Origin: JAAYFJ01 sp964344295
GTDB taxonomy: Bacteria; Bacillota; Clostridia; Tissierellales; Peptoniphilaceae
Reading direction: 5' to 3'
DNA length: 38,195 bases
Assembly: GCA_964344295.1 (NCBI GenBank)
Contig: CAYFMR010000011.1
Coordinates: 1 to 38,195, forward strand
Shown: one piece after another, positions 23,919 through 30,646 of the stretch
How the letters are laid out: every line of letters starts with the position of its first letter
Position numbering within the stretch: the stretch's first letter is position 1
Program-made: the position numbers and the translations under genes
Notes under the pieces: model-generated
Told to the model about the DNA's origin: nothing
The model's database searches: none
The model's input: the letters and a program-made list of their open reading frames with translations, nothing else

Positions 23919-24146
23919 TTATTCTGCCGTATAGGGCAGTAAGGCGATTTGTCTGGCGCGTTTGACAGCTGTGGTGATTTCGCGTTGGTGCTTAGCACAA
24001 GTTCCCGTCACACGGCGGGGTAAAATCTTGCCACGGTCAGACACGTATTTTCTCAGACGATTCGTGTCTTTATAGTCAATCTTTGCATTTTTATCGGCAC
24101 AGAAAGCACACACTTTTCGTCTGGAACGGAATCTGCGTTGTTGCAT
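23919..24146 (-). CDS. rpsR: 30S ribosomal protein S18
   Basis: A 75-residue bS18 of the zinc-ribbon (C+) type: Cys13 and Cys16 (CAFC), Cys50 and His53 (GTCAKHQR). The YKDTNRLRKYVSDRGKILPR core is diagnostic. It binds with S6 to the 16S platform. It is the last gene of the rpsF-ssb-rpsR operon, 34 bases after ssb. Confidence 0.97.
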   Translation of the reverse strand: MQQRRFRSRRKVCAFCADKNAKIDYKDTNRLRKYVSDRGKILPRRVTGTCAKHQREITTAVKRARQIALLPYTAE

Positions 24147-24180
24147 GATTACACTTCCTTTCCATTAGAATTGGATCTCA

Positions 24181-24705
24181 TTAAAATGGGATATTGTCGT
24201 CCTGGTCATCAATGGGGTAAAAACCGTCCACATTGCCGGCTTGGCCTTGCGGAACTCCCGGTCCACCATATCCACCGCCTTGTTGCTGGTAACCTCCCTG
24301 TTGGTACCCTCCTTGCTGATAACCGCCACCTTGGCCATAATAATCGCCTTGGTCTCGGCCGTCAGAAGGCCACTCCAAAAAGTTCACGTGAGAAGCCACC
24401 ACTTCGGTGGTATAGCGCATTTGACCGGTTTTATCTTCATAGCGTCCCGTCTGAATGCGGCCTTGCACCCCGGTCAACAGACCTTTGCGCAAATGATTGG
24501 CCACCACTTCAGCTTGACGCCCCCATACAGTCACATTGATAAAATCCGCTGTTGGTTGGTTTTTTTCCTCTAATTCTCTTTTCTTATCCTTGGACAACTG
24601 CTTATCCACGGCAAGAGTAAATCTGGCTACGGCCGTACCCGACCCTGGAATATAGCGGAGTTCGGGATCACGGGTCAGTCTGCCAATTAAAGCGACTACG
24701 TTCAT
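24181..24705 (-). CDS. ssb: Single-stranded DNA-binding protein
   Basis: A 174-residue SSB. The OB-fold (about 1-105) begins MNVVALIGRLTRDPELRYIP and includes VTVWGRQAEVVANHLRKG and YTTEVVASHVNFLE. A Gly/Gln/Tyr-rich low-complexity linker (about 120-160, repeats of YQQGG) leads to the acidic tip DDQDDNIPF, which recruits replication and repair partners. Its position between rpsF and rpsR is the classic Firmicutes arrangement. ATG 24705 follows AAAGGAATG. Confidence 0.97.
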   Translation of the reverse strand: MNVVALIGRLTRDPELRYIPGSGTAVARFTLAVDKQLSKDKKRELEEKNQPTADFINVTVWGRQAEVVANHLRKGLLTGVQGRIQTGRYEDKTGQMRYTTEVVASHVNFLEWPSDGRDQGDYYGQGGGYQQGGYQQGGYQQQGGGYGGPGVPQGQAGNVDGFYPIDDQDDNIPF

Positions 24706-24728
24706 GTGATCACATTCCTTTCGTCAAA

Positions 24729-25013
24729 TTAGTCATCAATGCGAACGATCATACAGCGCATTACGCCATCTAAAATCTTGACGACACGGTCATACTCCTT
24801 GACCATCTCCGGGGTTCCCTCTGCCTTGACATGGTAGTAATAACCTTCCGGCAGATCATCGATTAGGTAAGCGAGCTTGCGTAGGCCCCACTCTTCCACC
24901 TCAACCACCTTACCATCGCTTTCGATAATGGCGTTCAGACGGTCGATATGGCCTTTTCTCTTTTCCTCTTCTAATGTGGGATTGAAAATCACTGTAATTT
25001 CATAGTTTCTCAT
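24729..25013 (-). CDS. rpsF: 30S ribosomal protein S6
   Basis: A 94-residue bS6 (MRNYEITVIFNPTLEEE, WGLRKLAYLIDDLPEGYYYH, RVVKILDGVMRCMIVRIDD). It is the first gene of the operon. The ribosome site GAGGAGGTG is inside a leader that can fold around a CCG bulge, consistent with autoregulation by the S6:S18 complex known in many bacteria. Confidence 0.97.
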   Translation of the reverse strand: MRNYEITVIFNPTLEEEKRKGHIDRLNAIIESDGKVVEVEEWGLRKLAYLIDDLPEGYYYHVKAEGTPEMVKEYDRVVKILDGVMRCMIVRIDD

Positions 25014-25023
25014 ACTTTCACCT

Positions 25024-25072
25024 CCTCGTGGACTAAACGGCCCTTGAAATTCTCAAGGGCAAGGAATACAGC
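25024..25072 (-). ncRNA. Structured rpsF leader, candidate S6:S18-binding RNA
   Basis: On the minus strand a 7-bp hairpin CCCTTGA/TCAAGGG (25041-25059, loop GAATT) is followed directly by CCG (25038-25040). An outer stem CCTTG/CGAGG (25060-25064 with 25024-25028) closes it and covers part of the ribosome site. A CCG bulge beside a short hairpin, with an outer stem, is the hallmark of the S6:S18 leader. I infer, rather than prove, membership. Confidence 0.55.
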
Positions 25073-25078
25073 TTTACA

Positions 25079-25107
25079 ATTATACCATCAAATGTCCCGG
25101 ATCACAA
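25079..25107 (-). promoter_or_regulatory. rpsF-ssb-rpsR promoter
   Basis: TTGTGA (25102-25107), a 17-base spacer and a perfect TATAAT (25079-25084). The leader would begin near 25072. Confidence 0.75.
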
Positions 25108-25124
25108 GAAAAAATTATCGTTTT

Positions 25125-25712
25125 TTAAGACCTCCACGGTTTAAAAAACGCCAGCACAATCTCCGCCATGGCATCGTGCACCTCGTCTGTGGGATGTACC
25201 CCGTCTGAAAAATACTGGGTATACCCCCGGGGAAATCGCTTGGCCAACTCCGTGGGAAAATCGACCACCGGCATCGACCGCTCCCTAGCCCAAGCCTTAG
25301 CCCCCTCGCCAAGGGCCAAAATCCGCTCACACTCTCGGCGTCCCACGGGAAGCCAAGACGTCTGGGACGGATCCAGACACATCCCCGGCACCGGATTGAG
25401 CCCTAACACCATGGTGATGCCCGCCGCCTGAGACCGTTGTCGCAACCCCTCATAAGCGTCCAGGACTTCCACCACCGATGCCCCCTCTAATACGATGTCA
25501 TTCAGTCCCGCCAACACCAAGACCACATCCGGCCTTTCCGCCGCCACATCGGTGGCAAAATCATCCACCATAGCCCGAGCCGACCGACCATTCATGCCTC
25601 GCACCACCACGGACATACCGGATACCCCCTCCCGCTCTCGCAAGCGATAGGCATACCCACACCTTACGGCAAACCCCGCCGTCAACGAATCACCATAACA
25701 GACCAGCTTCAT
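25125..25712 (-). CDS. SGNH/GDSL-family hydrolase (lipase/esterase type)
   Basis: A 195-residue SGNH hydrolase. The nucleophile Ser9 lies in GDSLTAG. The block III Asn71 is in LAGLND and the catalytic dyad Asp170/His173 is in SDGVHPTD. Gly40 in RGMNGRSA fills block II. There is no signal peptide, so it is probably cytosolic; acyl-ester substrates are likely but unspecified. Its ATG overlaps the stop of the preceding hypothetical gene by 4 bases (ATGA), so the two are translationally coupled. Confidence 0.88.
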   Translation of the reverse strand: MKLVCYGDSLTAGFAVRCGYAYRLREREGVSGMSVVVRGMNGRSARAMVDDFATDVAAERPDVVLVLAGLNDIVLEGASVVEVLDAYEGLRQRSQAAGITMVLGLNPVPGMCLDPSQTSWLPVGRRECERILALGEGAKAWARERSMPVVDFPTELAKRFPRGYTQYFSDGVHPTDEVHDAMAEIVLAFFKPWRS

Positions 25713-26209
25713 GGTTCAGGCACCCACAAACGTTCTAAATACGGTACAAGCTCCTCCATCACATCGTGATCCCGGGTGGAGAAATTGTAATAATACCCAC
25801 CCCACTTGGCCACATACCGCACATCATGCCACGCCATCGCGGGGAAATCCTCGTCGAACTCCCCCTTGATCGGGAAAAAATCAAAACTGCCCAACGACTC
25901 CCCATCAGCGTTCTCAAAACGCAACTTAAACGAAGCGCCTGCAGCAAACTTCGCCTTGCGAAGGGTCTGGGTCACATCTGTCGGCAACATATACCGCTGG
26001 ATAAACCCCTGCGGATCTGCTAACGCCTCTTCTCCTTCGCCATACGCTACATAAATTGCCGTGGCATCCATCATGACTTCTAAGTCCGCCAGCCGCTCGC
26101 CGGCACGATACTGGCGATAAAAACTGCCTAACAGGATGGCCAACGCTGCGATGGGAATGAGCAGTTCTTTTTTCTTCATTTTATGAAATGTAAAATTAGG
26201 CCAAAACAT
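25709..26209 (-). CDS. Membrane-anchored hypothetical protein (166 aa)
   Basis: I do not recognise this protein. One N-terminal membrane segment (ELLIPIAALAILLGSFY) follows KMKKK, so the rest (about 30-166) should face outside as an anchored domain. That part has ADLEVMMDATAIYVAYGEGE, a middle with KLRFENADGESLGSFDFFPI and the aromatic WHDVRYVAKWGGYYYNFS. ATG 26209 is preferred because GAGGTG lies 5 bases before it. An internal ATG (26179) lacks a ribosome site. It is coupled to the SGNH hydrolase gene downstream and 23 bases after the RNA methyltransferase. Confidence 0.75.
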   Translation of the reverse strand: MFWPNFTFHKMKKKELLIPIAALAILLGSFYRQYRAGERLADLEVMMDATAIYVAYGEGEEALADPQGFIQRYMLPTDVTQTLRKAKFAAGASFKLRFENADGESLGSFDFFPIKGEFDEDFPAMAWHDVRYVAKWGGYYYNFSTRDHDVMEELVPYLERLWVPEP

Positions 26210-26232
26210 ACCCTCACCTCATTTTCAATGAT

Positions 26233-27105
26233 TTAGGTTGATAAGCGATGCCCACAGGCCAGTGCCGCTTCGGCCATGAGAATGGACGCCGCCACCCCCA
26301 CATTCAAAGAATCCAACTCCCCGCGCATCGGAATATACGTACTCTCATGGGGCAAACCATAGAAAAAGTCACTGATGCCATACTTCTCCGCCCCTAAAAC
26401 CAGTGCCGTCTGATGGGGAAACGCCGTCTCATAGTAAGGCGTGCCCCCATTGGCATCCGCCAACACCAACCGGTACCCGCGAGCCTGCAACTGTTCCTGC
26501 AAGACCTTTGGATCGTCCTCCCACACCACCGGCACCCGAAAGGCCGCTGCCAACGAAGACCGCAGTAACTTGGGGTGAGTGATACGCACCTGGCGGCGAT
26601 AAAGCACCACCCCGGTTGCCCCCACCGCCTCAGCCGAACGCAGAATCGTTCCCACATTCCCGGGAATCTCCACCCCGTCTAAAATCACCAACAGCCCCTC
26701 TGGTGGTAACGCTTCCCAGGATGTATAAGGCACCTGCACCAAAGCCACCAGCCCCGCCGCTCCGGAGCCTTCCTCCAAAAGACGCAAGGTCTTGGCACTG
26801 ACGCCGTAGAGCGGGACGCCCTTGGCTTCTGCCTCCTCGACCAATCGCCAGCCTTCCAGACTCACCATATTTTCCGGGCACACCAATAGTGCCTCCCACG
26901 TCTTTCCCGTGTGAAAGGCCTCTCGCAAAGCAAAATGCCCGCCGATCACGGCCACCTGCCCACCGCCGGGCACCTTGTTCTTCACCAAATCCTGGCCACG
27001 CTTCACCACCGGGTGCTTAGCGCCGATAAAACGCATCCCGGGAAACCGCTCCCGCACCGCCAGCGTCAAAGCCTCGCCCTTTGCTTCCAGTAACTGATTC
27101 ATCAT
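26233..27105 (-). CDS. SpoU/TrmH-family RNA 2'-O-methyltransferase
   Basis: A 290-residue SPOUT enzyme that methylates ribose in rRNA or tRNA. The N-terminal substrate-binding region (1-90) includes PVVKRGQDLV. The SPOUT knot motifs are LDGVEIPGNVGTILRSAEA (motif 1, catalytic Asn/Arg), VLGAEKYGIS (motif 2) and IPMRGELDSLNVGVAASILM (motif 3). The usual motif 2 GxExxG has Lys-Tyr in the variable positions. Adjacent ATGs (27105, 27102) both follow GGAG. Which nucleotide is modified cannot be decided. Confidence 0.9.
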   Translation of the reverse strand: MMNQLLEAKGEALTLAVRERFPGMRFIGAKHPVVKRGQDLVKNKVPGGGQVAVIGGHFALREAFHTGKTWEALLVCPENMVSLEGWRLVEEAEAKGVPLYGVSAKTLRLLEEGSGAAGLVALVQVPYTSWEALPPEGLLVILDGVEIPGNVGTILRSAEAVGATGVVLYRRQVRITHPKLLRSSLAAAFRVPVVWEDDPKVLQEQLQARGYRLVLADANGGTPYYETAFPHQTALVLGAEKYGISDFFYGLPHESTYIPMRGELDSLNVGVAASILMAEAALACGHRLST

Positions 27106-27121
27106 TCTTCTCCTTTGTTCC

Positions 27122-27150
27122 ATTATAGCCTTTCTTCCCATAACGGTCTA
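27122..27150 (-). promoter_or_regulatory. Probable promoter of the methyltransferase-SGNH operon
   Basis: TATAAT (27122-27127) with TAGACC (27145-27150), spacing 17. It is very close to the ribosome site, giving a leader of only about 10 bases. Confidence 0.45.
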
Positions 27151-27200
27151 TCGCAACTTCTTGTCCGAATCGGGTATAACATGAAGTAGGAGGTGTTTTC

Positions 27201-27983
27201 ATGATTGGATTTTTAGGATTAGGTCATATGGGAGGGGCCGTCCTCAGCGGTATGCTCCAAAGCGGTCAGTTTGCTCCCGATGACATTCTCGTCTGCGATC
27301 ACCATGCGGATGAGAAACAACATCTATACCCCGTACGCTTCGTCTCCCAGGACGATCTCTTTGACCAGGTGGACCACCTCATCCTGGCCATCAAACCTCA
27401 AGCTTTTTTCGCCATGGAAGAGGCCATTCCCCCTGCGTTTCAACATAAGCACGTCATCTCGTTTTTAGCCGGCACGCCTGCAGACCGATTAGCTCAGGCC
27501 TTTCACACACCCCGCATCACACTGGCCATGCCCAATGTGCCCGCTCAAATCGGCGCCGGACTCACCGGCCTGTACTTCGCCGAAGAAACTCACGAAGAAG
27601 ACCGGGACCTGGCCACCCGCATCTTTTCCTCTGTCGGTGAAATCGCCATGCTTAAAGCCGATGAGCTAGACCTCTTCTCCACCATCGCCGGGGCCAGCTT
27701 GGCCTACCTGATGGTTTATATGGAAGCCATGGTGGATGCCGCTGTCAAATTTGGCATGAAAAAAGAACGGGCGCTGCCCTTTATCGCCCATGCTATGAAA
27801 GGTGCCGCCCAGTTAGCCCTCGTCGGTGACCAGAGCTTAGATGACCTCAAGTGGACCATCACCAGCCCCAAAGGCACCACCATTGAAGGCGTTCTGGCCC
27901 TGGAACGGGAAGGCTTTCGCCACGCCGTGATCCAAGCCGTCACCGCCAGCACCGAAAAGGCCATGAACCTGAAAGCAGAATAA
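27201..27983 (+). CDS. proC: Pyrroline-5-carboxylate reductase-like protein
   Basis: A 260-residue ProC-family protein (P5C to proline with NAD(P)H, or a paralogue). The Rossmann start GFLGLGHMGGAVLSGML, AIKPQ (64-68) and AMPNVPAQIGAGLTGLYF are as expected. Two family signatures deviate: the substrate loop SGSGPAY reads AGASLAY (163-169), and the C-terminal SPGGTT reads SPKGTT (222-227) with Lys at a Gly position. It could be a divergent ProC or a ComER/ProG-like paralogue. AGGAGG precedes ATG 27201. It is a lone plus-strand gene, divergent from the methyltransferase and ended by a perfect terminator. Confidence 0.82.
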   Translation: MIGFLGLGHMGGAVLSGMLQSGQFAPDDILVCDHHADEKQHLYPVRFVSQDDLFDQVDHLILAIKPQAFFAMEEAIPPAFQHKHVISFLAGTPADRLAQAFHTPRITLAMPNVPAQIGAGLTGLYFAEETHEEDRDLATRIFSSVGEIAMLKADELDLFSTIAGASLAYLMVYMEAMVDAAVKFGMKKERALPFIAHAMKGAAQLALVGDQSLDDLKWTITSPKGTTIEGVLALEREGFRHAVIQAVTASTEKAMNLKAE

Positions 27984-27994
27984 ACGTCAGTCCA

Positions 27995-28024
27995 AAAAAC
28001 GCACAGCCTAGGCTGTGCGTTTTT
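27995..28024 (+). terminator. proC terminator (perfect palindrome)
   Basis: A 30-base perfect palindrome (centre GCCTAGGC) with A5 and T5 ends, 11 bases after the proC stop. Its symmetry allows termination of leftward transcripts too. Confidence 0.9.
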
Positions 28025-28216
28025 GAATCAAAATGGTGCTATGGTGTCCTGCCCCAATGCGATGGGCACATGCATGCCCGGCCATGGCGAGGCAGGGGTT
28101 GCCTTCCCAGACAACCCGCGTAGGCTTGGTCAATCCTGGCGCAATGCAGTCGAACCATCCTCCCAGACCCAACACGGCGCGTGTAGGGCTCGCCACACCG
28201 CGTTCCGGTCTTCTTC
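28025..28216. other. Unassigned GC-rich region next to the second gap, possible repeat or gene fragment
   Basis: This region has no recognised gene. A minus-strand frame is open from the gap (28216) to a stop at 28008, encoding about 69 residues (for example GWFDCIAPGLTKPTRVVWEG and CLAMAGHACAHRIGAGHH), but it runs into the terminator and resembles nothing I know. The plus strand is also open in two frames, a sign of GC-rich non-coding or repeat sequence. Small hairpins are present: GGGCA/TGCCC (28064-28079) and GGGTTG/CAACCC (around 28095-28118). A broken assembly at this spot suggests a dispersed repeat. Confidence 0.35.
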
Positions 28217-28316
28217 NNNNNNNNNNNNNNNNNNNNNNNNNNNNNNNNNNNNNNNNNNNNNNNNNNNNNNNNNNNNNNNNNNNNNNNNNNNNNNNNNNNN
28301 NNNNNNNNNNNNNNNN
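28217..28316. other. Assembly gap of 100 N
   Basis: Exactly 100 N, of unknown true length. It begins three bases downstream of the end of the ABC ATPase gene, so any further gene of that operon could be hidden here. Confidence 0.98.
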
Positions 28317-28319
28317 GTT

Positions 28320-29000
28320 TCACAGGGTTTCATCAATTCCATCGACTCTCTCCTCGTTTGCTCCTGACGGCGCTGCCTTTACAGCGACCCGGTTTGTACC
28401 CGCCAGCTGTCGCAAGGCCGCTTCCACCTCGACGATCACACCGGGTCGAGTGGTATCGTAAACTCTCACCACTTGTAGTGGTGGTCCTTGCACTAACACG
28501 ATTTCCTCACACAAGGCTGCCGCCGCAGCGACGTCATGGGTCACCAGCAGCAGTTCATCCCGCTTTTGGATCAGCGCTCCCATGGCGTCTGCCAAACCCG
28601 GGTCTAGGCCCACAAACGGCTCGTCGAGCACCAGCACTCCCGGGCTACCCAAAGCCCGCGCCAGGGACAACCGCTGATTCATGCCCCCGGAAAGTTCTCC
28701 GGGTCGCTTGTCTCCGTCGTCCTGAAGCCCCACCAGTGCCAGCCAAGTCTCGGCCTCGTCGCCCAAGACCAGCTCTAAGTTGGCCCTCGCCGTGAGCCAT
28801 GGAATGAGTCGCGGCTCTTGAAAGGCCATGGCCGCCTGCACCGTCTCCACCTCGCCTGTCACGGGCTTTAAACCGCACAGGACATGTAACAAGGTGGTCT
28901 TCCCCGCTCCCGACGGCCCGACAATGGCCACCTTGCGGCGATCGGTTTCGTAGGTGAAGTCCTGCAGGATGTGTTTAAAGCTCACGTGTTTCAGCTTCAC
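28320..29000 (-). CDS. NitT/TauT-type ABC transporter ATP-binding protein
   Basis: A 226-residue ATPase. Walker A is GPSGAGKTT (28-36), the Q-loop AFQEPRLIPWLTARAN, signature LSGGMNQRLSLARAL, Walker B VLVLDEPFVGLD and switch His in LLVTHD. The Q-loop wording (QEPRLIPWLTARANLEL) is typical of SsuB/TauB and cytosine/nitrate transporters. GTG 29000 is chosen because AAAGGA lies 9 bases upstream and the family start KLKHVSF follows; an ATG at 29024 is possible. It overlaps the permease by 26 bases. Confidence 0.92.
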   Translation of the reverse strand: MKLKHVSFKHILQDFTYETDRRKVAIVGPSGAGKTTLLHVLCGLKPVTGEVETVQAAMAFQEPRLIPWLTARANLELVLGDEAETWLALVGLQDDGDKRPGELSGGMNQRLSLARALGSPGVLVLDEPFVGLDPGLADAMGALIQKRDELLLVTHDVAAAAALCEEIVLVQGPPLQVVRVYDTTRPGVIVEVEAALRQLAGTNRVAVKAAPSGANEERVDGIDETL

Positions 29001-29712
29001 GACACACCATCCTTTCCATGACATAACTTAACAGGATGACCAAGATCGTCCAGGCAAAGAGGTCTGCCGTCTCCAAGTACGTCTTACTCTCCACCATCTT
29101 GCGCCCCAGAGACCGTGGCGCAAAGCTCAAGGCCTCCGCCGCCATCCCGGCCCGCCACGCCAAGCCCATTGACTGCTTCAGCCCCGTCTGAATATACGAT
29201 TTTGCCCAGGGCCAATGGTATGCTCGAAACTGCTTGCCAAAGGGCACGCGAAAGACCTCCAGCATCTCCGCCATTCCCGGATCCGCCGCCAATACCGACG
29301 CCTCCGTCGCCGTCCACAATAACGGCATGGTCACTAAAAAGCTGATCAACGCCGGCAATAAGGAGGTGGGTAACCACAAAATGGCCAGCATGATAAAACT
29401 CACCACGGGCACGCTTCTGAGCACACTGCGCAAGGGGCGTAACAGTTCCCTCCAGCGAGGGGAAAACCCGGTTCCAAACCCTAAGGGCACCCCCACAGCC
29501 AAAGCGCAGCCCATGCCAAGCACCACCCGCCCCGTGGAAAAGGCCAAAAACCCGTAGCTTTCTCGCTGCGATAAAATCGTCCCCAGCGCTTTCATCGTCT
29601 CCCATGGTCCCGGTAAATACAGGGGATTTCGTATCCACAAAGCCAGGATGGCCCAGCCCGCGACCAAGCCACCCCAAGCATAAAGCTGCCTGCGCCTAAC
29701 GGCTCCCTTCAT
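28975..29712 (-). CDS. NitT/TauT-type ABC transporter permease
   Basis: A 245-residue inner-membrane permease of the SsuC/TauC type (BPD_transp_1). Six or so helices are visible, with the start WAILALWIRNPLYLPGPWET and the conserved FGTGFSPRWRELLRPLRSVL. The EAA-type coupling loop is AEMLEVFRVPFGKQFRAYHW. It lacks some of the N-terminal extension of longer relatives. ATG 29712 is about 9 bases after GGGAG, and an upstream ATG touches that site. It overlaps the binding-protein gene by 17 bases. Confidence 0.92.
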   Translation of the reverse strand: MKGAVRRRQLYAWGGLVAGWAILALWIRNPLYLPGPWETMKALGTILSQRESYGFLAFSTGRVVLGMGCALAVGVPLGFGTGFSPRWRELLRPLRSVLRSVPVVSFIMLAILWLPTSLLPALISFLVTMPLLWTATEASVLAADPGMAEMLEVFRVPFGKQFRAYHWPWAKSYIQTGLKQSMGLAWRAGMAAEALSFAPRSLGRKMVESKTYLETADLFAWTILVILLSYVMERMVCREAETREL

Positions 29713-30619
29713 AAAACTCATCTCCCGGCAGTTCACCGCCGACGGCTTTAGGGTTTTGCTCCATCAAAAAAGCCAAAAATGCCTGCACATCCTCCTTGGC
29801 TTCTTGAGCTGGAAGATACACCAGCCCTGATCCCGGCACTGCCTTCGCCGCCAAGGCCTCATCCTCCAAAATCCCTCGTTCTACGATGCGCGTAGCCGCT
29901 GCAGCCGGATCTTTCACCACTTGGTCCACCGAATCCCGGTACTCGTCCAAGAAATGGTCGATGGCCTCACGTTTTTCTTCTAGCTTCGCCGTGGTAGTGA
30001 TCAAACACCCCATGGTCAATTCATGGCCCGTCAACTGGCGATACGCCGCCGCCAAATCATAGGCTACGGTGCCGCCTTCCACCTTGGCCAAGTACACACT
30101 GACAAAAGGCTCCGGCAACAGGTAATAGTCTCCGCGTTTTTCTGACGCCGCAGCCACCACATCACTATGCGTGGGCAAATATTCCACGTCCAACACATCC
30201 ACATCGACCGTCAACGCATCCAACAGCATCATGGGCGTGGCTCCCTGACCGGCACTGATGATCGTCTTGCCTTCCAAGTCATCCATCGTTGCTAACGGTT
30301 TCTCTCCCACCAGGTAGAGATTTCCCACCGTAGTCACGGCCAACAGGCGCACCCCTCCCTCCAGTTTGCGATTAAGCAGCGCCGCCATATTCACAGGCAC
30401 CATGGCCACATCCGCTTCCCCGGACGTCACTTGGCCCAGCACCTCCTCGGGAGCCGCAGCCACGGTCATGGTCTCAGCCGCCTTCGTATACACCGCTCCC
30501 ATGGCGGTAGGGCCTTTTAGCGTCACCAAATGGAGCTCCGGCGACTGACCGCAGCCCACACACCCGACCAGGACTGCCAACGCCATCAACCACAGCCCGA
30601 TCCGTCTTGTCCATTTCAT
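29696..30619 (-). CDS. NMT1/THI5-like substrate-binding lipoprotein
   Basis: A 307-residue lipoprotein partner of the ABC transporter. The lipobox is LVGC (Cys20), or alternatively CVGC (Cys23). The mature part begins ELHLVTLKGPTAMGAVY, followed by EVLGQVTSGEADVAMVPVNM and LEGKTIISAGQGATPMML, the ligand-binding pattern of SsuA/NMT1-type proteins. The ligand is unknown: sulfonates, pyrimidine precursors, nitrate or metal chelates are all served by this family. ATG 30619 follows GGAGG by 10 bases, 27 bases after the hydrogenase stop. Confidence 0.88.
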   Translation of the reverse strand: MKWTRRIGLWLMALAVLVGCVGCGQSPELHLVTLKGPTAMGAVYTKAAETMTVAAAPEEVLGQVTSGEADVAMVPVNMAALLNRKLEGGVRLLAVTTVGNLYLVGEKPLATMDDLEGKTIISAGQGATPMMLLDALTVDVDVLDVEYLPTHSDVVAAASEKRGDYYLLPEPFVSVYLAKVEGGTVAYDLAAAYRQLTGHELTMGCLITTTAKLEEKREAIDHFLDEYRDSVDQVVKDPAAAATRIVERGILEDEALAAKAVPGSGLVYLPAQEAKEDVQAFLAFLMEQNPKAVGGELPGDEFYEGSR

Positions 30620-30646
30620 CTGCTTCTCTCCTCCATCCCCCATGCC

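Noticed and set aside
28130..28216. Frame ending ALHAPCWVWEDG as the true end of the ABC operon
   Set aside because: It is open only by virtue of Ns and the ABC ATPase already has its own stop at 28320; one of several equally open frames.
29084..29677. 197-codon minus-strand frame in the permease gene
   Set aside because: Shadow frame; the overlapping permease frame has the expected helices and coupling loop.
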